A DNA stretch of 64,000 nt from Buddleja alternifolia (Eukaryota > Streptophyta > Magnoliopsida > Lamiales > Scrophulariaceae), in contig CM033401.1 in assembly GCA_019426215.1 (NCBI GenBank), forward strand, positions 20,589,134 to 20,653,133, given 5' to 3'. This document shows positions 11,015 through 22,094 of the stretch, one piece after another. A program made the position numbers and the translations under genes. Position 1 is the stretch's first letter. Every line of letters begins with the position of its first letter. A model generated the notes under the pieces. That model was not told where the DNA came from and did not search any database. It saw nothing but the letters and a program-made list of their open reading frames with translations.

Positions 11015-11900
11015 ACAAACACTCGGACACATTTACACACACAACACACTTTTTACGCACACTACACAATTTTACACACACTTCACACATTTACACACAC
11101 AATACACTTTTACACACTCTGCACACTTTTTACACACACTACACACATTTTACACACACTGCACATATTTACACATACACTGCACATTTTCACACATAAT
11201 ACACACTTTCTACATACGGTACACACTTTTTCACACACACTATACACAATACTTTTTACACAACGCTACATATTTTTTACAAACACTACACACTTTTACA
11301 CACTCTATACACATTTACACACACACTATACACTTTTACACACATTGTACACTTTTTACACACACTACACACTTTTACACATATACTACACACTTTTTAC
11401 ACACACTACACATATTTTACACACACTGCACACTTTTGCACATACATTACACACTTTTTGCACACATTTTACATACATTGCACATATTTACACACACACT
11501 GTGTACTTTTACACACACAACACACTTTTTACACACAATACACAATTTTTACTTACACTACACATTTTTACACACACACTACATACTTTTACACATACTA
11601 GACACTTTTAAACACAAACCACGTATTTTACACACACACAACATACTTTTACACACACTGTCCACTATTTACACACGCTGCACACTTTTACACACATGCT
11701 GCACACTTTTACACTCACATAACATACTTTTACACACAATGTAGACTTTTTACACACACTACACATTTTTAAATACAAACTACACATTTACATAGACAAC
11801 ACACTTTTGCACATACTATACATTTTTTACACACATTTACACGCACACCACACTTTTACACACACACTACACACTTTTAACACACACTTCATATTTTTAC
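11015..11900 (+). repeat. 20-bp minisatellite, main array 4
   Basis: Roughly 45 imperfect units of ctttttacacacactacaca, with variants ttttacacatacactgcaca and ttttacacacacaacacac. No other content. Confidence 0.9.
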
Positions 11901-11905
11901 ACATG

Positions 11906-12231
11906 CACAAAAAGTGTGTAGTGTGCGTAAAAAATTTTCAGTGTATGTAAAAAGTGTGCATTGTGATTGAAAAAAAAAAGGTTGTGTGTAAAAAATGTGT
12001 AGTGTGTGTAAAAAAATGTGCATTATAATTGAAAACGTGTATTGTGTGTGTAAATGTGCATTGTTTGTGAAAATATGTGCAATGTATGTAAAAAGTGTGT
12101 TATGTGTGTGTAAATGTGTGTAGTGTGTGCGAAAAAGTGTGTAGTGTGTGTAAAAAATGTGAAGTGTGTGTGAAAAAGTGTAGTGTGTGTAAAAAATGTG
12201 CATTGTGATTGAAAACGTGTATTGTGTGTGT
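11906..12231 (-). repeat. 20-bp minisatellite in inverted orientation
   Basis: Beginning at about 11906 the same unit appears as its reverse complement (tgtgtagtgtgtgtaaaaaa). The head-to-head junction near 11903 makes a large imperfect palindrome with array 4. Confidence 0.9.
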
Positions 12232-12269
12232 ATACATATTCAATATATGTATATCCAAGTTGAATCCAA

Positions 12270-12900
12270 GCGTAGTTTATAGATTCTAAGGTATCAACCA
12301 AGCATTATGTTTTAGCAAATAAAATAATATTGGGTATACATATATACCCAATAAAAGAATGTCAAAACCATGTTAAGTGAGAATTCACGTGTATGATATA
12401 ATTAACTTGAAAGAAACAGCAGCGCGCCTAGCAGTAGCATCCAATTATTGCCCTTACTCAAAGTCCAAAGGCTGGCTTTTTTTGCGTCTCTTTCAAGGTT
12501 TAAGCTCAGGGTGTGTTTTCGGCAAGATGAAAAAGAGATTATTTGGTTTCCAATGCTCATCAAAATTAATGTTTTCAGCGCTTTCTTTCATTGTCAAATT
12601 TAACTCATACACAATGGCCAATGCTGTCTTGGCCTATAAATATTTTCTGGCATTTAACTCCATCAAATTCAATTTGTTCAATCATTTATTTATCCTAATA
12701 CAGTATGGTTCCACTTGGTTCCATTACTTAGCCCACAATAAAAACTCACATAATTATTCATATCCATCAAAGGCATTCGAACCTTCTTTGTTTTTTTTAG
12801 TGAAAAGGTTATTAATTATTAGTATCAAATATCAAATTAACTATCATCAATTAACAATATATATTCTATAACAAATCAGAAACTTTTAAGCAACTTGTGC
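12270..12900 (+). repeat. Duplicated promoter-like block, copy a
   Basis: This aligns with 14040-14650: attctaaggtatcaaccaag, gcaaataaaataatatt, ttatttggtttccaatgctc, cctataaatattttctggca and caattcaatttgttcaat have counterparts at the same spacing. The word cctataaatatt is a good TATA box (about 12639). A 164-aa open frame crosses this block but is not conserved in copy b. No exon is recognisable downstream. Confidence 0.7.
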
Positions 12901-13166
12901 GTTTGAAAAGCTTTGAAGGACTAATTTTATAAAAATTCAAAATATTTAATATATTATGACACAAAAGCTAAAACTCTCAGTTTTTAATAAAAGAGTTTGA
13001 TATGAAAGAGGAAGTTTATTGTTATTTTCTTATTAAAACAATTAAAAAAATAGGAAAAATTACTAAAAAAATGGAAAAAACCCATGACAATATTTTGTGA
13101 TCTAAAATACTCATTCCACGACATTTTCATTAAAAAGAACCAAAATTTAGAGTTAATGATTTACGG

Positions 13167-13420
13167 TGAATTACATCCACACACCCCTTCAGATTAATGT
13201 TAATTACCAAAAAACCCTGAAATTCAGTAAATTACAACAAGACCCCCTCAAGGGGTTTATTTGTAAGGTTGACAGAGGGTGAAATTGTGAGAATTTCTAA
13301 ATATATATGGGGTGTAATTGTAAGAATACCTTAACATGAGGAGGACTTTATGTAATTTCAAAAAGGTGAGGGAATTTTGAGTAATTAACACTAACGTAAC
13401 GGGGTGTGCATGTAATTCTC
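13167..13420. mobile_element. MITE-like element, ~255 bp
   Basis: The left end gtgaattacatccacacacc and right end gggtgtgcatgtaattctc are inverted, with further pairing of gttaattac and gtaattaacac inside. The interior has repeated gtaattgtaag/ttacaacaag words. No coding potential, and the TSD is not clear. Confidence 0.6.
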
Positions 13421-14039
13421 TCAATTGTTTATGAACTTAATTACCCGTAATCTTCTAAAAGAAAAATTAATCAGATCTACGTTTGCATGGAAATTTATTT
13501 ATTAGAAATTTTGTATTGATAATTAGCACTAATTGCAATTTTTTTTAAGTTCAGATTTTTAAAATCTTTTAAACAGTATTTTTAGATAATTACCATGTTT
13601 ATACTAAACATAAATTATGTAAAAATATTTCAAAATGAAAAATTTTTGAATGAAAATATTTTCATGGGGTTTTTAGATATAAGATTTTATTTTAGACGGG
13701 TTTTAGTAATTTTTCCTAAGAAAATACTCATTCTTGTCTTATACATGAAACATCATTTTGAGTATATGATCCATTGTTCCACCCAAAAAAAAAGAATACA
13801 TGATTTTACTTAATATACTTAAATACTTGCTAATCTATTCTTGAAAGTGCATGCTTGATACCAATGGTAACTCCCCAAAATATACATTGAGAACAACTTT
13901 AGTGTCAACCAACCCAAAATACACTTATATTCGGTCAGTATTTGCAGCAGTTCCTTAAGTTCTGAAAATCGAAACATAATTAATATACATACATGATACA
14001 TCCAAGTTAACCCGTACGTAAGCATTTACTTCACATAAT

Positions 14040-14650
14040 ACATCCTAAGGTATCAACCACGCACGGATTTCAGCAAATAAAATTATATTCGAGATACCAG
14101 CTATAAGCTAATTTGAAATTAAAAAATTAACTAGAAATTATAAAATTATATTCGAGAAACCAGCTGTAAGCTAATTTGAAATTATAAAATTAACTAGTAA
14201 TTAAAATCACTTAAATCATCCCCCATATAGCATGCATGTATTTGTTAGCTAGTTTTCGAATGGGAATTGACCCAACTGCTAGTTTCTAAAAGGCAAGTAG
14301 TAGATTTGTAAGAAATTAAATTTGAAAGAAGCAGCAGCATCGATCCAATGCGCCCTTATTTAAAGTTAGCCTTTTTTGTGACAATTGGTGTCTCCTTCAA
14401 GGTATAAATTCAGGATGTGTTTTTGGCAAGAAGAAAATGATATTATTTGGTTTCCAATGCTTGACCATACTCCGTCAAAATTATGTTTTGAGCTTTCCTT
14501 GTCAAATTTAACTCATACACAATGAGTCCTTCGGTCTATAAATATTGTCTGTCATTTCAGTTCATCCAATTCAATTTGTTCAATAATTTATTTATCCTAG
14601 CTAGTAGACTAAGGTTCCATTTGGTTCCATTACTTAACCGAAGGTGTGAT
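14040..14650 (+). promoter_or_regulatory. Duplicated promoter-like block, copy b
   Basis: Counterpart of 12270-12900. It contains cggtctataaatattgtctg (TATA box about 14538-14546) and then caattcaatttgttcaataa, immediately upstream of the gene-family fragment at 14690. The arrangement TATA box, leader, related exon resembles the intact locus at 44.0-44.5 kb, so this is likely the decayed promoter of a paralog. Confidence 0.5.
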
Positions 14651-14689
14651 AATAATTGTACGAACTCCAGAACTAGAATTTCTGTCCAG

Positions 14690-14933
14690 AGCTTACTAAT
14701 CCGCAGGCTACCATACCGTGATGAAGATCGAAAATTGGGATGAGGCCTTGAGTGCAAACAATTGGGGCGTAGACACAAACATAGCATGCTTTGGTTGCAA
14801 AGTGAACTCAAGTGAGGCGGAAAGTCCACACACGCCGCCCACACTCTTGTTCGAGAAGAGCCTAAAAGGTTCTGATATGACAGGGGTGTTTTCTCTTTTA
14901 TATGGAGCTCGATCCATCTTCCAGGAGGTTTAT
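14690..14933 (+). pseudogene. Fragment of the small gene family seen at 44176
   Basis: The open frame from 14718 reads MMKIENWDEALSANNWGV then DTNIACFGCK, which matches KIDIWGEALSENNWSVHTNIACYGYK of the 44176 gene. It then continues in the same frame with LLFEKSLKGSDMTGVFSLLYGARSIFQEVY, which matches LLFSKILKRSDMRGVFSL near the START of that gene. The order is therefore C-terminal part first, N-terminal part second: either a tandem-domain paralog or a head-to-tail junction of two copies. The frame is cut at 14933 by a gypsy LTR. Function unknown. I noted a faint likeness of the LFEKxLxxSDM stretch to the start of plant B3 domains but would not rely on it. Confidence 0.6.
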
Positions 14934-15436
14934 TTATGATGGTAAAGTTTGTCCGTCACAGAATATCAAGTGATTTGCCACATGGGGAGAGAATCCGGTC
15001 CAACTCACGACAAACTAAGTTGGGGGTTAAAGAGCTGTTAGTCGAGCTGCTTACATACCAGATGAAATGAGATCAAGTCAGTTCGTAGTTCTATTGTGAA
15101 ATTACTCTCAGAAGTAGCCAGTGGATTTTTTCTGAGAGAGTAGATAATGAAATGCATCAGCCCCTTTGAAGGTATATATATAGGACTGATAGTGGTATGG
15201 GCCGTGGGCTCAATTCTAGCAGTAGCCCACCAGACTTATTAATATACCCAACACTTGGCCTTTAGACTATTAAAGTAGCCTAATTTTATAACGTAACAAA
15301 CCATATTCTTACTGGGTTGTCAGGCCTTTCGGCTTGACTAATATATTAACCGCGGACTTGATCCACGGGTGGCGCCCGGCCCAAGCCCGGGCAGATTAAT
15401 TACCATAATGTCTCTAGACATTTTCGGTTCACATCA
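14934..15436 (-). repeat. LTR of remnant B
   Basis: Homologous over its length to the solo LTR 2740-3272 and the LTR 31445-31938. Minus-strand ends are TGATGTGAACC and ACCATCATAA, so the outer TG/CA is nearly kept. It contains gagatcaagtcagttcgtag and a pyrimidine/purine-rich centre. The inner side abuts a polypurine tract, which fixes it as the 3' LTR in minus orientation. Confidence 0.8.
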
Positions 15437-15456
15437 TAATGCCCCCCACTCCCTGG
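15437..15456 (-). other. Polypurine tract, remnant B
   Basis: Plus strand taatgccccccactccctgg; on the minus strand this is a purine-rich run (gggagtggggggcatta) ending directly at the LTR start, where plus-strand DNA synthesis is primed. The same sequence stands at 31939-31958. Confidence 0.75.
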
Positions 15457-15664
15457 TTTACTTAATGGTATATCCGGGAGTAGAAGTAATTCCGCTTAGG
15501 CAGTGCCACTCAGCTTCAATTTGTACTGGATTAATGGGTCATAATAGCTCCCCACCTACTTTTTGTTTAAGTATGGATAGGTTGATGGCTTTCACTCTAA
15601 GACCCATTCATATCCTCATCTTTTTCAAAATTTCTCTCTTGGAAATTTTCTCCCTTAGCCAACA

Positions 15665-18600
15665 ATGGGTAAAAGCCAAGGTGACCAAGGTAAATCTACT
15701 ATCTTTTGTATTTGCTCCCCCTTGTGTAGTGTTATTCTAGTAGCGTGAGAGATTGCTTGTTTTTTCACCCCCACTCTAATCGATTCATTTATCGACCTCT
15801 TTGCCTTCATGAGCGATCTTTTTTCTCGGGGTCGCTGATGTTTAGGGTGAATACTCCTCTTCCATATATTGGAAGAAGAAAAGGGACACCGGGTGGTGCC
15901 CCAGGGGTCTCGACCTCGCCGTCGGGCCGCATGGACTAAGGCCTCGCGGCTCGACCTGCCCGACCGCGAGGCACAGTGCCTTGTAGCTTGGCCGTGAGGC
16001 ATTTTGCTTCGCCCCCCTCGGGCCGTGGTGTGATCTCGGGGCTATATTCCGAGGCTCGACGTCAGGGTCGTCTTATCCCTTGTTGGCTTTTTGTTGGTCC
16101 TTTTTTGACGCTTAGAAACTTTGTATGTGTGCTATCATTTCCGATACCATCTATTAAGGACTTGTTATTAATTGAACCCCTTATTTTTCATAGCATGAGG
16201 GAGCTCTTCTTCCCCTGGTAGTGAGGGCCTGCTTTTCAGGAGGACCTCGCATTCGACTCTTGTGATTCCACTATCTCTAAAGTCGAACTTTTAACACTTT
16301 TCGAGGATACCGCGGTGGACTTTGAGTTGCCATTGCCTATAGCGGTTTGTCAAATTTTTGACCCTCCCGTGGGGAACGTGAACCTTTACTTAGAGTATTT
16401 TTGTTCGGGGGTTCACCATTCTTTATCGCAAGCTTTTTGGGGGAATCTTAGCCCATTATCAAATTTGTATAAGTCAATTGACCCCTAATTGTTTCATCTT
16501 CTTTGAGGGTTTTATTCGTCGGATTACCGAGCTAAATCTCGAGATAAATTTAGATGCCTTCCAGGCTCTGTTTGCGGTTAAAAGCAACCATGCCTTTCGT
16601 GTACTTTTTTCCCTTACCGTCTGTTAAGTTCTTGGAGGGTAACATTAGCCCTAAGGGTACTTGAAAATCGAAGTTCTTTTACTTTCCTATTACCTACTTG
16701 GATATATCGATGCCACTGCGTTGGAATGGGGGAGTTGCCCCTCATTAGGTCACCCGTGCACAAAAACAACTTAGAGTTATCTTTAGCAAGGCAGGTTTAT
16801 TTGACCATAAGTTTGATGTTAGTCAATTATATACTCAGGGTATACATGCATCTTTAACTTATTCTTACTTTATGTTGTGACTCTCAAGCGTCGTTCGCCA
16901 TTATATTCTTCCATATTAACGCTTGGCCTTTTCATGTATTCTTTCCAGGTGTGAAGGTAGCCAAGGGTGGCAAAGTGAGCTCCACCGCCCCTCCGACCCC
17001 TCACACCACTCTTAGCCATGGTGATGTGGCCAACCCGTTAGCGCCCCCGCGCTCCGCACTGAAGGGCTTGACTGGGGTTGTTACGTCTTTGGGTTTTGCC
17101 CCATTTGACCAGGCGCTAGGGCTGTCCATCGGTTCGGTTCGATTGAAAACCGAACCGAAACTTCGGTTAACCGAGAATTCGGTTCGCCGAAAATGGGAAC
17201 CGAAAACCGAACCGAAATATTTCGGTTCGGTTCGGTTAATCGAATTGAGCTAAAAAGTAAAAAAAAAAATTGGTTTTTATTTCGGTGAAATAACCGGTTT
17301 TTACCGAACCGAAATAATAAGAATACACACAGTGTTATCTCTTCTAACTTCTATTACTCCTATAATACAGTGTTATCTCTTTCTTCCCAAATCCCAACTG
17401 TTTCAATGCATTTGAGGCCCAAAAGGTAAATATACATACATATGCACATATATATATCTATATATCCATGGTGCAAGAACAAATTCCCCAAATTGATAAA
17501 TTAGGGTGGGGGAATTACTTTAAATCAGCCAACCCATTACTTTAAAACCACAAATTGACAAACATACTCCTAAAAAAATAACTACTTCGAGCTCGATTTG
17601 TCACACAAGAAGAAATTGATTCTCGATTTGCATTTGAAATTTTTTCTACAAGCATTAGGGCGGGGGATCTTTACCTCTGTTGGAGTCGGAGCTGGAGGCG
17701 GCGGCTAGCCGGAAGAAGCCGCAGCTGGAGGCGACGGCAGAGGGGGCTGGGGGCTTTCAGACTTGGACGGGCAGAGAGAGTGAGCTGAGGAGATGTTTGG
17801 GCCAGAAACATAAATATAACAAATTATATATTATATAACATATAATAATTATATATATTATAATATGTAATAAAATATATTTTTAAAAAAATTAAAAAAA
17901 TAATTCGGTTTTCGGTTCGGTTCGGTTAACCGAACCCTAAAATCGAAACCGAACCGAAAACCGAATTTTTGAAAAAAAAAAAACCGAAAATCGAACCGAA
18001 ATTTTCGGTTCGGTTTCGGTTCGAACCGAATTTTCGGTTTTCGGTCCGGTTCGGGCGGTTAACCGAATTTTCGGTCTTTTTGGACAGCCCTACCAGGCGC
18101 CATGCACACTGGACTTTGATACTATGATGGTGGGTTTAGGCTCTAGGGGTGTTCAGGGCCCTAAGTTGGGTGCCCTGATAGCCCGCAAGGCATGGATGTG
18201 TTGGAAAGAGGGGATGGCGAGAGTACGCTGGGGCTCAACCCATTCCCTTTCTAAAGACAACCGCGATAAGGAGATAACCTTTCGAGGAGGGTGCAACATT
18301 CCTGGGGGTCGTGCGCCCATGTATTCTTCACCTCCTCCAGCTCCACCTGCGAAGTGTGCTCGCGATTCCTCTCCGGGGAGCTCTAGTTCCACCGGCCTTG
18401 GCAAGGGGTTATTTAAATTTGGGGCGAACCTGGATCCCAACGTTAGCTCTTTTTGGGATACCACTGATTCTTTGACCCCTTAGTCTTTGATGAGAGTTGC
18501 CGTGAATGATTACGACTCACCCGTTTATCATCTCTATCAGCAGAGCACCTTGACCAGGAGATCTCCACAGGGGCCGACCGGGTAAGCGTTTACATGCGTT

Positions 18601-19048
18601 ATTGCCATCATTTAGAGGCTATATGTTCATGCGTATAAGTTTTTTACACAATTTTTGTCTTCTCAGTCAAGCTAACTATCCCACCATCTTCGAGTCAAGT
18701 GAGAAGATGTGGAGAAAAAATATGACGAGAGTCGCCAGTAGAACCAGAAGCTTCTTTCAAAGTTCTTTGGAGCTAAGAATTTGACTGAAAAATGGGAGAA
18801 GAAATATAGGGAGGCCAGGAAGAAGATTGAGGCAGAAAAATTCGATGGTAGCTTCTTCCTTGGCTCAAATGCCAGGAAAAAGACTTTAAGTGATGCCGAA
18901 AAGTCAGCGGTGGATAAATTTCGCAAGAGCGCCGACTTCATTGATGAGTGCAACAAGCGAGCATATAATATTACTCGATTGGTTGTATGGTAATGTCCCC
19001 GACACTAGCGACGGGGAGGCCGAGGTGGGGGGCGATACCGCTAGTTGA
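15665..19048 (+). pseudogene. Antisense accessory ORF of remnant B (gypsy-type transposon domain)
   Basis: The ORF begins with MGKSQGDQG at 15665, directly followed by a gtaaat donor-like site; the next recognisable exon opens after ttttcatag (about 16193). Around 16215-16870 are the broken equivalents of the YLEYF...ISQLTP...LGLDINLDAFQAL domain that is cleaner at 32637. A third exon begins after the caggtgtgaag acceptor (about 16950). After the hAT insertion, PCTLDFDTMMVGLGSRG, the Ser-rich ARDSSPGSSSSTGLGKGLF and SFWDTTDSLTP follow. A charged coiled-coil piece (EKWEKKYREARKKIEAEK) lies at 18781-18993, and the end is NVPDTSDGEAEVGG...S and a stop at 19046. Several frameshifts and stops make it non-functional. 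The family resembles what Pfam calls putative gypsy type transposon; its role is unknown. Confidence 0.7.
17117..18092. mobile_element. Non-autonomous hAT element, 976 bp
   Basis: Perfect 12-bp terminal inverted repeats tagggctgtcca/tggacagcccta are flanked by the 8-bp TSD ccaggcgc (17109-17116 and 18093-18100). The subterminal regions are dense in cggttcggtt/aaccgaaccg. No transposase ORF. The homologous ORF at 33.4 kb lacks it and reads straight through (gagcaagtgccatgc), which confirms the insertion. Confidence 0.92.
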
Positions 19049-19745
19049 GTTGTTGGTCACTCTCTTAGCATTGTAGCCCTCTCATGCCTTTAGTATTCTA
19101 GCATTTTTACTTGTTTTTTGAACTATCTTTATTCTAGTTCTTGTTTTGTTATTTGTAAGACTTCGTTCTTATCTACCCTGTAGTGGGTTAGTTTGATTCT
19201 TGAGCTATTTTATGCTTTGGCAAGTTACCCATTGAATCTTTATGGATATTGACTATCACTATCTCTTTTCGCCCTTTGTGGTCGTGAGTGCTATGTCGTT
19301 TGTTTGATAATTTTTCCGTAGTACCTTGTGGCTTATTTTAGTACTAGCTTAGGTACTTAGCCATTTTTATTGTGCCATTGGCGGATTTTAACTCGCCATT
19401 TTAACACGCCATTAGCGAATTTTTATGAATTCCAGGAGTAAGTGCCTCTTGCGTACTTTAAACACTAAGCTTTGAAATTGTTAGTATTTAGTACCTGCTA
19501 CTATTTAATACCTCCTTGCTCCCCAACTCCTTAATATGTGTTCGAAAATATTTAGGAGTAAGTTCGTTAGGGGTGACTTTTGTCTCTTGAAAGTACTTAG
19601 CGCAAATTTGATTGCCTTATCTCGTGGCCGTTTGAAAATTTTCATTTTTTCAGGCGGGGGGGGGCATTATTTTTGGTACCATCGGCTTTGTAAGTTTGTA
19701 AGCCGACGTCCAATTTTCAGAAGTGTGATGCCCCCCATTCCTTAG
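19049..19745. other. Spacer of remnant B after the antisense ORF
   Basis: T-rich non-coding DNA homologous to 36043-36480. It contains a G9 run near 19654 and ends with gtgtgatgccccccattcc, which again looks like the complement of a polypurine tract. Confidence 0.5.
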
Positions 19746-19769
19746 TAGTATTCTACACATAGAATTATA

Positions 19770-22079
19770 TGTTAGGAATCCTTTAGAGCGAAAAAAGCAG
19801 CGGAAGAATTGAGGAATCCTAGAGTCGAATCACTTTAACGTGGTTTGATGATTTTCAAAGGTTTTTTAAAAATAAACGAAACTGATTACCTTATCGATTT
19901 CGTATCCTTTAATTCGCGTAACAACAACTCCTACAATTCCTGTCTCCAAAGATTCAAGCGAAATGAGCCTTCAAAAGATCTCCAAAAATCTCCTCGTGGG
20001 TGGTGGTGGACGGCTAGGAGAGATATTTGGGATAAGACCTTTTTCCTTTTTGTGTTATACAATTAGGGTTAGGGTTTGTTGTAGCAATTGGAATTAACTT
20101 ATAACTCTACCAACTTAAGCAATAAGTAGGAGTCCAACTTTGGACTACTCTTGGCCGCCCCTAGGGCTCCAAGTGGACTGTCAAGGTGGCCTTTTTAGCC
20201 CAATCAATTTAGTCCACCTTTTAATACATATTTAATTTAAATCCTATTTAAATTCAATACATATTATTAATTCATTCATTTAATTAATATTTCACATAAA
20301 TTATTTAATTTAATCTAATTAAATTAAATATTTAATTTATTAATTTAACGAATAAATCAATCCGTCCAATTAATTTTATCTTTCTAAAAGATTAATACAA
20401 AAAGACATCCTGTTCGTTTCTTATAGTGCGACTCTTTAGGTTCATCTCAATCAGTGTTTTAAAAGGCGAAGGCACAGAGCGGGGCATTTTATGTCCCACA
20501 AGGCGAGGCGTAAGCCCCGAGGCACGGAGCATATGCCCCGCGAATTTTGCTTTTTTAGTATTAAAAAAATATAATATAATGTTAAGAATTAATTTAAATT
20601 AGCGAAAAATTATAAAATTGAAGGATAAAATTAAGTAAAAAAAATAAGATAGAGAAAGTTAAAAATAATAATATATTAAACCATGCAAACTAAAAGTCCA
20701 AGCTCATCTCTTGTAGAAAACAATCAAGATAGAAAAATAATTGTTTCAAATTCTAGCGTTACGCAAAATAAAGATTTAAAATAATAGTTAACGAGCACTA
20801 ATTTACTCAATCACTATCAAAAGTCTCATCATTAAGATCATTATCTTCATCTTCGGCTCTCAATACTCGAGCATTAAGCTGTGTTGCTCTTGCAGCTTAT
20901 TTTTTTTTAATGTTTGATTTAATTGAATAAGTAGGCCATGGGTTTTTACTAAAAGAATAAAACATGTAAAAAGTTTAAGTGGGTTTTAGATTGGAAATTG
21001 GAAAAAAAATCAATTTAGGCCTAAAATCATACTGTATGGACATGAAATACATTAGGCGTATGCTCAAGGACTGGGCGCATTTTCGCCCAGGGCGTATGCC
21101 CCAACTGATTGGGCGTACGCCCTTGAGGGGTTACGCCCCCCTCATATTGCCCCGGGCGTTTTAGCAACGCCCCGCTCAGAGCGTACTCCCCGGGCGGGCC
21201 CCGAGACTGCCTTTTAAAACACTGATCTCAATTGGTAATGGGAGAAATTATCAGAGGATGTGAGTGTCACCTAGCCAGTCCCATGGACTCACATCGTAAC
21301 CCAATTGAGTACGAAATGAATGAATCATTTACGAACCTCTGGACCATAAATACCGTATGTGTATAAGCCCTTCACTAACGTATCCCCGATCAAGTGAGAG
21401 TCATGGTATATGTCAAACTCACTAAACTTGATACTGTGCATTTAATCATAGCATAATGAAATTACCAAACTACCCTCCATGTCCTACATGAGTTAGTTTC
21501 ATTGCTTTGGCCAAAGACGTATAATTTCATTTGCCTATGTTCGCACATGATAGTTTCTCGTTTACTATCGAGACAGTGAATCTCATCTTGGCGATCACTC
21601 ACAAGTGCTACTTGACTCATTGAGATTGCACTTCGAGGTTGGCCCCACTAAAGGGTGATTTGGGCCTAACTACTCTAGTAACAGATTCAACAGTACAAGT
21701 ACATTGATCATGAACCCTTAGGTCTAATGCTCACGCATACTATTATGGTCAGTAATCCAATCATTGACAGTCATTGAGTAAATACCTATGTGATCGGATT
21801 ACTGCGAGCCGTGTTCGAATATATCAATTCCATTGGTACATCTATGACACGTGTTCTCACTATCCCATAGTGTTCGACTGACACTCCTTGTCAGAGCATG
21901 CGTCATACAAGTCGAATCTTAATGCCCAATTAAGATTCATTGATTTGCGAACCCTTTTAAGTGATTAGGAGTAAGACTCTCCCTGTGCCACTTCTTTATT
22001 CCAAAAAGGGCGAAGAGTCAACCTTGATACCCTATACAATCTATTTGTCCTCAGTGACATCTAGGGCATATACCTAATA
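19770..22079 (-). repeat. 3' LTR of the minus copia, with nested hAT
   Basis: On the minus strand it starts TATTAGGTATATGCCC (TG altered to TA) right after the PPT and ends GGATTCCTAACA at 19770. The total is 2310 bp; without the 773-bp insert and its TSD copy it is about 1.53 kb. ctttttcctttttgtgttat and cttccgctgc-type words near the low end (on the minus strand) resemble the R/U5 end of the other copia LTRs in the window. Confidence 0.8.
20452..21224. mobile_element. Non-autonomous hAT element, 773 bp
   Basis: Perfect 16-bp TIRs cagtgttttaaaaggc/gccttttaaaacactg, with the 8-bp TSD atctcaat at 20444-20451 and 21225-21232. The ends carry GC-rich words (ggggcattttatgtccc, gcgcattttcgcccaggg) and the centre is AT-rich. 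No transposase. Confidence 0.93.
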
Positions 22080-22092
22080 ATCTCCCACTTGC
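22080..22092 (-). other. Polypurine tract of the minus copia
   Basis: Minus strand reads aagtgggagat immediately before the LTR, the usual copia plus-strand primer. Confidence 0.8.
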
Positions 22093-22094
22093 AC

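Larger units (their letters stand above)
14934..19745 (-). mobile_element. Tat/Retand-like gypsy remnant B
   Basis: Read on the minus strand this is: accessory ORF in antisense, polypurine tract, 3' LTR (15436 down to 14934). It parallels locus C (31445-36480) almost block by block, including the closing region with tactccttaatatg-like words (19525 and 36430). gag and pol are absent. The right border, near 19745, is only 25 bp from the next LTR. No TSD could be paired. Confidence 0.75.

Noticed and set aside
8891..12231. Many His/Thr/Tyr-rich open frames on both strands
   Set aside because: They are translations of the 20-bp minisatellite in all phases; no start context or conservation.
12377..12871. 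164-aa open frame as a gene
   Set aside because: It crosses a duplicated promoter-like block containing a TATA box, and the paralogous block at 14.3-14.6 kb does not keep the frame.
14690..14933. B3 DNA-binding domain assignment for the gene family
   Set aside because: Only a short LFEKxLxxSDM stretch is reminiscent; the remaining B3 pattern is not visible in the 44176 product.
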